Shown piece after piece: positions 1 through 4,477 of a stretch of 7,276 nt of DNA; within the stretch, counting starts at the first letter, position 1, and each line of letters starts with the position of its first letter. The position numbers and the translations under genes were made by a program. Source of the stretch: Savagea sp. (GTDB lineage: Bacteria > Bacillota > Bacilli > Bacillales_A > Planococcaceae); the NCBI GenBank assembly GCA_030152585.1, contig JASLJC010000006.1:1-7276 (forward strand), read 5' to 3'. Below the pieces are notes generated by a model. It saw only the letters and a program-made list of their open reading frames with translations, was not told the origin of the DNA and searched no databases.

Positions 1-2001
1 CCGCGTGGTCGTATTTATGACCGAATGGGTCGAATATTAGTAGACAATGAGCCACAAAACGCGATTGCTTACGAAAAATCAGAACGAACGAAAGCGCGCG
101 CAACAAAAGAAGGCGAAATGGGGATGTTAGAAGTCGCCGAGGAGCTAGCGAAGTTAATTGAAAAAGACACGAAGCGAATTACACTCGGTGATAAAAGAGA
201 CTATTGGATTTTATTAAATCCAGATCTTGCAAAAGAGAAAGTACCACAAAAAGAAGCACAAAAATTATACGGTGATCCATCGCTTGAAAAAGGAGAAGCC
301 GATCGTATAATTAACCAGTTAACGCGAGAACGGATTACAGAAGAAGAGTTAAATTCATTTACACCTGAACAACTTAAAGTATTAGCAATTTATCGTGAAA
401 TGATGTCAGGCTATGCTTATTCACCGCAAATCGTAAAAAGTGGAGATGTGACAGAGGAAGAATTTGCGCTCGTTTCAGAACGTTTAAGCGAGTTACCCGG
501 TGTGAGTACGACGACAGCATGGGAGCGGAAGAGACTTTCTAAAAGTACCGTACTCGGTTCGACAACTAACCAATTAGAAGGTGTACCACGTTCTCATTTA
601 GATTACTTTTTATCTCGTGGTTACTCACGAAATGATACCGTCGGTCGAAGTTACTTAGAACAGCAATACGAACCGTTACTAGCAGGTCAAAAAACAGTGT
701 ATAAAAACTTAAAAGATCGCAGCGGTCAAGTTGTCGAAAAACAGATGTTACATGAAGGTGTACCAGGACGTGACCTCGTCTTATCTGTTGATCGAGAGTT
801 AGAACTTCAATTAGAAAAAATTGTTGAACAAAAATTGTTACAATTAAAAGGAACAGGTGGCGCAGGAGCGCTCGATCAAGCGTTTATTGTGATGATGGAT
901 CCTAAAAATGGTGAAATTTTATCACTCGTCGGAAAGCAACTCGTTCGGGATACCGAAAAAGGTGGTTGGAAAGTGCTCGATTATGCTTTCGGAACATTTA
1001 CGACATCGTATGAAATGGGATCGACTGTTAAGTTAGCAACAATTTTAACAGGATATAATGAAGGTGTCTTAAACGTCGGAGAGACGAAAATTGACCAACC
1101 GTTAAACGTTGGGGGAACGCGAAAACGTTCATTGTTCAACCGTAATGGTGTCGTTCCTGTAAATGATATTCAAGCGATTGAACGCTCATCGAACGTCTAT
1201 ATGTTCCGTATTTCATTTTCACTCGGTGGCGGAAATTACGTACCGGGACGAGCGATGCGTGTTGACCCGGCAGCGTTTGATGTTTTCCGGAATAACTTTG
1301 CTCAATTCGGACTCGGTGTAAAAACGGGTATTGATCTTCCAAGTGAAGCGACTGGCGTCAAAGGAACGGATACACGAACAGGTAAGCTGATGGACTTTTC
1401 TATCGGTCAATTTGATACGTATACCGCCCTTCAAATGGCGCAATATGTTGCAACGATTGCAAACGATGGTTACCGTGTTGCCCCTCGTATGGTAAAACAA
1501 ATCCGAGAGCCGTCTCCTGATGGTGAACATTTAGGAGATTTGATTCAAGAGACGGATATTCGAGTATTAAATCGATTAGCAAATAGTGATCGTGAAATTG
1601 AGCAAGTGAAAAAAGGAATGGAAGCTGTGTATTATGGTCGTAACGGAACAGCTCGAAAAGTATTGGAAGGGGCAAACTATACAGCTGCTGGTAAAACAGG
1701 AACAGCCGAGTCATTTAAAGACGGAAGAGGTACAATTAGTTTATCTCACGTCGGTTATGCACCAAAAGATGATCCAGAAGTCGCGTACGCAGTTGTCGTT
1801 CCACACGTCTGGACAGGATCATACGGTTACCCTCCTGCAGCGAACGATTTAGTACGTGCCGCATTAGATGCTTACTTCGGTTTGAAAGAAAAACGTCATA
1901 ATGACGGAATTGATGTAGATATCGATGAAAAAGTATTACCGCCGTTAGAAGCATTAGAAGATGCTAAAGAAGAAAAAGATAAAAAAGAAGAGACTGAATG
2001 A
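1..2001 (+). CDS. pbpA: Class B penicillin-binding protein (PBP2A/PbpA type transpeptidase), 5' partial
   Basis: D,D-transpeptidase that cross-links peptidoglycan outside the membrane; relatives are B. subtilis PBP2A, which acts with RodA in wall elongation, and S. aureus PBP3. The frame is open from base 1 and begins PRGRIYDRMGR, the motif that normally follows the transmembrane anchor. About 70 N-terminal residues, including the real start, therefore lie left of the window, and the ATG at base 25 is internal. Counting from base 1, 666 residues are visible: dimerisation/pedestal domain to about residue 260, then the transpeptidase domain from about 290. All three catalytic motifs are present: STVK with nucleophile Ser (bases 1021-1032), SSN (1186-1194) and KTGT (1693-1704). 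The sequence TGIDLPSE, typical of this family, is also seen. The C-terminus is a highly charged Asp/Glu/Lys tail, as in S. aureus PBP3. No frameshift is seen, and a strong terminator follows at once. The family is certain; the pbpA assignment rests on similarity recalled from memory and gene order. Confidence 0.95.
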   Translation, partial: PRGRIYDRMGRILVDNEPQNAIAYEKSERTKARATKEGEMGMLEVAEELAKLIEKDTKRITLGDKRDYWILLNPDLAKEKVPQKEAQKLYGDPSLEKGEADRIINQLTRERITEEELNSFTPEQLKVLAIYREMMSGYAYSPQIVKSGDVTEEEFALVSERLSELPGVSTTTAWERKRLSKSTVLGSTTNQLEGVPRSHLDYFLSRGYSRNDTVGRSYLEQQYEPLLAGQKTVYKNLKDRSGQVVEKQMLHEGVPGRDLVLSVDRELELQLEKIVEQKLLQLKGTGGAGALDQAFIVMMDPKNGEILSLVGKQLVRDTEKGGWKVLDYAFGTFTTSYEMGSTVKLATILTGYNEGVLNVGETKIDQPLNVGGTRKRSLFNRNGVVPVNDIQAIERSSNVYMFRISFSLGGGNYVPGRAMRVDPAAFDVFRNNFAQFGLGVKTGIDLPSEATGVKGTDTRTGKLMDFSIGQFDTYTALQMAQYVATIANDGYRVAPRMVKQIREPSPDGEHLGDLIQETDIRVLNRLANSDREIEQVKKGMEAVYYGRNGTARKVLEGANYTAAGKTGTAESFKDGRGTISLSHVGYAPKDDPEVAYAVVVPHVWTGSYGYPPAANDLVRAALDAYFGLKEKRHNDGIDVDIDEKVLPPLEALEDAKEEKDKKEETE

Positions 2002-2045
2002 AAAAAGCAAAGATGCGGATTATCGATTCGCATCTTTGCTTTTTT
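2001..2045 (+). terminator. Rho-independent terminator of pbpA, probably bidirectional
   Basis: A perfect 17-bp inverted repeat (2001-2017 with 2029-2045) closes an 11-base loop. The core GCAAAGATGCG pairs with CGCATCTTTGC. The left arm starts with six A and the right arm ends with six T, so the RNA from either strand would be a stem followed by U residues. It overlaps the last base of the pbpA stop codon. It may also stop the minus-strand genes that converge on it, for which no nearer terminator was seen. Confidence 0.92.
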
Positions 2046-2048
2046 AGC

Positions 2049-2108
2049 TATGTATCAATCGTTAAGGTTTTCATATAATTTCTCAATATATACTAAATGT
2101 GATACATA
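2049..2108. repeat. 9-bp inverted repeat with 42-base spacer
   Basis: TATGTATCA at 2049-2057 is the exact reverse complement of TGATACATA at 2100-2108. The spacer is AT-rich and shows no strong inner stem. No T-run directly follows the right arm in the manner of a terminator, so the role is unknown; chance in AT-rich DNA is possible. Confidence 0.35.
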
Positions 2109-2166
2109 TTTTTTGTTGTTTCAATAAGTTTTTAGAAAACATTGGGACATCTCATAATATCAAGTG

Positions 2167-2199
2167 TGTCTATCAATTGGTACGAAGCAGTGCAGTTCA
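2167..2199. mobile_element. Possible relic of an IS3-family insertion-sequence end
   Basis: The stretch begins TGTCTATCAATTGG and ends GTGCAGTTCA. This recalls the TG...CA-bounded ends of IS3-family elements of the IS150 group in Bacillales, which often read TGTC...ATTGGG...CAGTTCA. About ten bases in the middle do not fit, no partner end or transposase fragment is seen, and no target-site duplication was found. The match is from memory; treat it as a weak suggestion. Confidence 0.25.
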
Positions 2200-2237
2200 A
2201 AGAGCCGTCTCCTTTTTTCTCTATTCCTCGTCCCAGC

Positions 2238-2708
2238 TTATTTATTCTTTGTCGCGGGAGTTGTAATCGTTTCAGCGATTTCTTTAAAAGACATGTTTTC
2301 ATTTACGACATATTCGCCAATACGAATGCGTTGTGCATATTTTTTCTCTACGAGAAAGTCGTTAAACGCTTTTGCTTCTTCGATAATATGCGCATCTTCT
2401 AAGCTTTGAGCGACGCTTGTAGAATCCGAACCTTCTTCAATTGCAATAATCGTTTTGACGGTAGCTTTTGGCTTTTCTTTCGGTTCCGTTTGAGGAGTTG
2501 TTTCTTTTTGTAAAGCGTCGAGCTGTTGTTTTAGTTGCTGTCGTTTTTTATTTTCGTCTGCTAGTTCATTTTGAAGAGTACTTATTTCTTTTTGTAAAGC
2601 TTTTATTTTTTTTGAATCATCATCTGTCGGTACGATAGGAGTAAAAAAATAAAGGAACGTCCCTGTAAGTAAAAAGCTAAAACCGAATACTTGAGCGAGC
2701 TGTTTCAT
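2238..2708 (-). CDS. yqzC: Membrane-anchored coiled-coil protein with MltG/LysM-like domain (YqzC-like)
   Basis: A 156-residue protein of unknown function. It has one N-terminal membrane segment (about residues 5-27), a heptad-like coiled coil rich in K, Q, E and L (about 33-70), a Pro/Glu/Lys linker (71-83), and a C-terminal domain (about 84-149). That domain contains EEGSDSTSVAQSLEDAHII and GEYVVNENMSFKEIAETI, the pattern of the small LysM-like domain at the start of MltG/YceG endolytic transglycosylases. The MltG catalytic domain with its glutamate is absent, so cleavage of glycan is not expected; peptidoglycan binding is possible (inference). The ATG overlaps the upstream gene's stop by one base (TAATG), with AAGGAG at 2719-2724 inside that gene, so translation is probably coupled. 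B. subtilis has a small gene yqzC in the matching place before rpmGA; the symbol rests on position and size. The cytoplasmic N-terminus is inferred. Confidence 0.72.
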   Translation of the reverse strand: MKQLAQVFGFSFLLTGTFLYFFTPIVPTDDDSKKIKALQKEISTLQNELADENKKRQQLKQQLDALQKETTPQTEPKEKPKATVKTIIAIEEGSDSTSVAQSLEDAHIIEEAKAFNDFLVEKKYAQRIRIGEYVVNENMSFKEIAETITTPATKNK

Positions 2709-3103
2709 TATTTTTTCACTCCTTCAGCGACGAGCACTTCAATGACGTCACGTTCAGGTAAAGAAGAACGTTTCGCAATTTCTGCAGTAGAATATCCTTG
2801 TTTATGTAGTGCGATAATTTGACTAACGATAATCGCATGAACAGGTGTTGCAGATGTAGCTTGTTTTCGTTTAGGCTGCTTTTTTTGTTTCGTCATCTCT
2901 TGTAATACACGCGGGGGTGTCGTCGTAATAAGTAGTTCTTCTTCTAATGCTTTAATTCGTTTACGCAATCCGTTCATTTCTTTATGTACACTAATTGAAA
3001 TTTCTTCAATTTGATCATTAGCGAAAGTTGACTTTGTCGGTAGAAACAATGAAAGTCCGAGTAAAATAACACCGAGAATGATAAAAATAAGTGGAATAAT
3101 CAT
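2708..3103 (-). CDS. yqzD: Membrane-anchored coiled-coil protein with C-terminal helix-turn-helix (YqzD-like)
   Basis: A 131-residue protein of unknown function, first gene of a two-gene minus-strand operon. Residues 2-21 form a very hydrophobic membrane segment. Residues 31-58 are a predicted coiled coil (HKEMNGLRKRIKALEEELL). A strongly basic linker follows (71-81, KQKKQPKRK), and residues 90-128 read as a helix-turn-helix of the ALHKQGYSTAEIAKRSSLPERDVIEVL type. The same order of parts (single anchor, coiled coil, small HTH-like tail) occurs in SwrB of B. subtilis, a flagellar assembly factor; this is an analogy of layout, not proof of shared function. The ATG is preceded by AAAGGA (3113-3118) and a sigma-A-like promoter. 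The helix-turn-helix could bind DNA or a protein. The symbol is proposed from gene position before rpmG and general resemblance recalled from B. subtilis YqzD. Confidence 0.72.
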   Translation of the reverse strand: MIIPLIFIILGVILLGLSLFLPTKSTFANDQIEEISISVHKEMNGLRKRIKALEEELLITTTPPRVLQEMTKQKKQPKRKQATSATPVHAIIVSQIIALHKQGYSTAEIAKRSSLPERDVIEVLVAEGVKK

Positions 3104-3121
3104 CTTTTACTTCCTTTCTAA

Positions 3122-3176
3122 AATTGAACTATATGTCATCATACACGAAAAAGGTTGTAATTTTCAATTGAACTAT
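3122..3176. repeat. 11-bp direct repeat flanking the minus-strand promoter
   Basis: AATTGAACTAT occurs at 3122-3132 and again at 3166-3176, start to start 44 bases, close to four helical turns. The left copy covers the predicted minus-strand RNA start. The right copy overlaps the minus-strand -35 box and the first base of the plus-strand rpmG -35 box. This placement would suit an operator for a regulator binding both copies, but no regulator is known and duplication by chance cannot be excluded. Confidence 0.5.
3138..3167 (-). promoter_or_regulatory. Sigma-A-like promoter of the minus-strand pair
   Basis: On the minus strand TTGAAA (3167-3162) and TATGAT (3143-3138) are 18 bases apart. The predicted RNA start lies near 3131, about 28 bases before the ATG at 3103. 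The -35 box lies between the two copies of an 11-bp direct repeat and overlaps the inner copy by two bases. Confidence 0.65.
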
Positions 3177-3204
3177 TGGACAAGATGAAAAAATATGTTA
3201 TAAT
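3176..3204 (+). promoter_or_regulatory. Strong sigma-A promoter of rpmG with extended -10
   Basis: TTGGAC (3176-3181), a 17-base spacer and a consensus TATAAT (3199-3204), with TG at 3196-3197 giving an extended -10. The RNA should start near 3211, leaving a leader of about 60 bases before rpmG. A strong promoter is expected for a ribosomal protein gene. Confidence 0.88.
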
Positions 3205-3257
3205 TTAAAAGTCGTATAAATCATTTTCAACAAATTATAACAATGAAAAAAGAAAAG

Positions 3258-3264
3258 AAGGAGG
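3258..3264 (+). promoter_or_regulatory. Ribosome-binding site of rpmG
   Basis: AAGGAGG, a near-perfect complement to the 16S rRNA 3' end, stands 7 bases before the ATG at 3272 and fixes the start of this short gene. Confidence 0.9.
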
Positions 3265-3271
3265 GACTCCG

Positions 3272-3421
3272 ATGCGCGTAAACGTAACTTTAGCTTGCAC
3301 AGAGTGTGGCGAGCGTAACTATATTACGAAGAAAAACAAACGTAATAACCCAGATCGTATTGAAATGAACAAATATTGCTCACGTGATAATAAACATACA
3401 TTACACCGTGAAACAAAATAA
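3272..3421 (+). CDS. rpmG: 50S ribosomal protein L33
   Basis: Small protein of the large ribosomal subunit. The 49-residue product begins MRVNVTLACTECGERNYITK and ends HTLHRETK, a signature of the bacillar/staphylococcal L33 (RpmGA type). The length is exactly that usual for the family. The zinc-ribbon positions are C9, C12 and C36, but the fourth cysteine is replaced (the local sequence is YCSRDNK, with Asp at 39). Loss of that last cysteine is, as I recall, common in this L33 type in Firmicutes, so the gene is probably functional but may not hold zinc as the four-cysteine form does. It has its own promoter, ribosome-binding site and terminator and so forms a single-gene unit, divergent from the yqzD-like gene. 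Confidence 0.98.
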   Translation: MRVNVTLACTECGERNYITKKNKRNNPDRIEMNKYCSRDNKHTLHRETK

Positions 3422-3433
3422 TTGTCTGAAAAG

Positions 3434-3464
3434 CCAAAACTTCTATCGGAGTTTTGGTTTTTTT
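3434..3464 (+). terminator. Rho-independent terminator of rpmG
   Basis: CCAAAACTTC (3434-3443) pairs with GGAGTTTTGG (3448-3457), including one T-G wobble, around the four-base loop TATC. A run of T follows to 3464. It lies 12 bases after the rpmG stop codon. Confidence 0.92.
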
Positions 3465-3480
3465 CTTCCTTCATCACAAT

Positions 3481-3521
3481 TTGTGAAACAAATGAACATC
3501 TGCTATGAATTATGATAGAAT
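3481..3521 (+). promoter_or_regulatory. Probable promoter region of fthC
   Basis: TTGTGA (3481-3486) stands 17 bases before TATGAA (3504-3509), which has an extended-10 TG at 3501-3502. A second candidate is TAGAAT (3516-3521), with TG at 3513-3514 and TGAACA (3493-3498) as a poor -35. One of these probably starts fthC, since a strong terminator separates it from rpmG; which one cannot be decided from sequence. Confidence 0.5.
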
Positions 3522-3548
3522 GTAGAAAGATAAAATACGTAATATTCA

Positions 3549-3557
3549 GAGGAGGGG
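3549..3557 (+). promoter_or_regulatory. Ribosome-binding site that sets the fthC start
   Basis: AGAGGAGGGG begins at about 3548 and lies 5 bases before the ATG at 3563. It rules out the in-frame ATG at 3512, which has no such site and sits in the promoter-like region. Confidence 0.85.
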
Positions 3558-3562
3558 CGAGT

Positions 3563-4129
3563 ATGTCGAAGAAAACACGTCGTAATGAAATGTTGATGCG
3601 CTTAAAAAGTATGACGCACGAGACACATCGGGCGCGATCAGAGTCGATCGTTCAACGTTTTATTGCATCATCTCTTTTTCAACAAACGAATACAATCGGG
3701 GTAACGATTTCTCGTTTTCCAGAAGTGCAAACGAAGCGTTTAATAGAAGAAGCGTGGCGACAAGGGAAGACGGTCGTCGTTCCTCGATGTAATATTTCAA
3801 CAAAAACGATGACATTTCGAACGTTATCTTCAGTCGATCAACTTGAAACGACACATTACACATTACGTGAGCCGAAAGTAAACGAAACCGAAAGCGTCGA
3901 TTCCTCATCAATCGATTTACTCATTGTACCAGGTGTCGTTTATTCTAACGAAGGATACCGCATCGGATTTGGTGGCGGTTATTATGATCGTTATTTAATG
4001 AATTATAAGGGAAAGACCGTTTCACTTGCATTTACAGAACAGACAGGGCATGTCGTTCCAGTAGAATCACACGATATCGCAGTAGACTATATCGTAAGTG
4101 ATACGCAGTGGATCGATTGCAAGGAGTGA
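3563..4129 (+). CDS. fthC: 5-formyltetrahydrofolate cyclo-ligase (methenyltetrahydrofolate synthetase)
   Basis: Cytoplasmic enzyme that uses ATP to turn 5-formyltetrahydrofolate into 5,10-methenyltetrahydrofolate, returning a storage or inhibitory folate to one-carbon metabolism. The 188-residue product matches the usual length of about 185-200 (B. subtilis YqgN, as I recall, 187). Visible marks are a basic N-terminus, the folate-site motif SRFPEVQT (residues 50-57), VVVPRC (71-76), LLIVPGVVYSNEGYRIG, and the glycine-rich ATP/phosphate motif GFGGGYYDRYL (135-145). The start at 3563 is chosen from the strong ribosome-binding site just upstream; an earlier in-frame ATG at 3512 would add 17 residues unlike the family. 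The yqgQ ribosome-binding site lies within its last codons, so the two genes are co-transcribed. Confidence 0.96.
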   Translation: MSKKTRRNEMLMRLKSMTHETHRARSESIVQRFIASSLFQQTNTIGVTISRFPEVQTKRLIEEAWRQGKTVVVPRCNISTKTMTFRTLSSVDQLETTHYTLREPKVNETESVDSSSIDLLIVPGVVYSNEGYRIGFGGGYYDRYLMNYKGKTVSLAFTEQTGHVVPVESHDIAVDYIVSDTQWIDCKE

Positions 4130-4134
4130 CAAAA

Positions 4135-4371
4135 ATGGAAAAACAAATGAAAATGACCGAAGTGTATGAAGTTGTAGAACTGATTAAGCAATTTGGGATT
4201 TATGTTTATACGGGACACCCGTATTCTGATTATATTTTAATTCAAATGGAAGTAGAAGATTTGTATAAAAGTGGTGTTTTGCCTCAAGAGACGTATATTG
4301 AAGCGATGGTCATTTTAAACCGAAATATCGCAAAATTACGTCCGAAATCAAAACAAAAGGTGAAAAAGTAA
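4135..4371 (+). CDS. yqgQ: YqgQ family small protein (DUF910)
   Basis: A 78-residue protein with the pattern of YqgQ: VYEVVELIKQFGIYVYTG, then YILIQMEVEDLYKSGVLPQETYIEAMVILNRNI in pieces, and a Lys-rich tail. The family is small, helical and cytoplasmic. A structure of the B. subtilis member exists and nucleic-acid binding has been suggested, but the function is unproven. The ATG at 4135 follows AAGGAG (4121-4126) by 8 bases; an in-frame ATG at 4108 lies inside fthC upstream of that site and is rejected. It lies 5 bases after fthC. In B. subtilis gluP (rhomboid) lies between fthC and yqgQ, and glcK follows yqgQ; both are absent here. Confidence 0.87.
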   Translation: MEKQMKMTEVYEVVELIKQFGIYVYTGHPYSDYILIQMEVEDLYKSGVLPQETYIEAMVILNRNIAKLRPKSKQKVKK

Positions 4372-4477
4372 TAAAATGAAACTTTTTCATTGTGTCAGAC
4401 GTATATAACTAGTGAAACTAAATAAAAAGTAGTAAAATAATATGTTAGGAACTGTGAAATTGAAAGGAAGAGATGGA
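4372..4477 (+). other. yqgQ-yqgS intergenic gap with weak hairpin
   Basis: TGAAAAAGT (4361-4369, in the end of yqgQ) pairs with ACTTTTTCA (4381-4389) around an 11-base loop. The stem is nearly all A-T and no T-run follows, so it is a poor terminator and read-through into yqgS is likely. No convincing sigma-A promoter was found. TGAAAC at 4413-4418 resembles the -35 box of extracytoplasmic-function sigma factors, but no CGTC or CGTA stands at the right distance downstream. Confidence 0.45.

Larger units (their letters stand above)
2046..2237. other. Gene-free interval between convergent transcription units
   Basis: These 192 bases hold no convincing gene. The open frames that cross it lack a ribosome-binding site and overlap the minus-strand gene antisense. 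It is AT-rich on the left. It contains a 9-bp inverted repeat at 2049-2108 and a short sequence resembling an IS3-family end at 2167-2199, both listed separately. A TATAAT at 2074-2079 has no -35 element at a suitable distance and is probably chance in AT-rich DNA. Confidence 0.6.

Noticed and set aside
25..27. ATG at base 25 as the start of the penicillin-binding protein
   Set aside because: The frame is open to base 1 and the residues before this ATG (PRGRIYDR) are part of the conserved post-anchor motif; no ribosome-binding site precedes it.
1136..1954. Several minus-strand and alternate-frame open frames inside the penicillin-binding protein gene
   Set aside because: They lack ribosome-binding sites, have low-complexity His/Arg/Leu-rich translations, and overlap a gene with intact catalytic motifs.
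2142..2409. Two plus-strand open frames over the 3' end of the yqzC-like gene
   Set aside because: No ribosome-binding site; the Phe/Ser/Cys-rich translation is typical of the antisense of a Lys/Glu-rich coding strand.
3211..3271. rpmG leader as a riboswitch or ribosomal-protein autoregulatory RNA
   Set aside because: The leader is only about 60 bases and A-rich, with no visible stem beyond chance and no terminator before the gene.
3512..3562. 17-residue N-terminal extension of the cyclo-ligase
   Set aside because: The ATG at 3512 lies in the promoter-like region without a ribosome-binding site, while 3563 has a strong one and gives the family length.
3660..3911. Minus-strand open frame within fthC
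   Set aside because: It is antisense to a well-recognised enzyme gene and has no ribosome-binding site or recognisable domain.
4413..4418. TGAAAC as an ECF (SigM/SigW) -35 box for yqgS
   Set aside because: No CGTC or CGTA element occurs 15-18 bases downstream; the following DNA is only A/T-rich.
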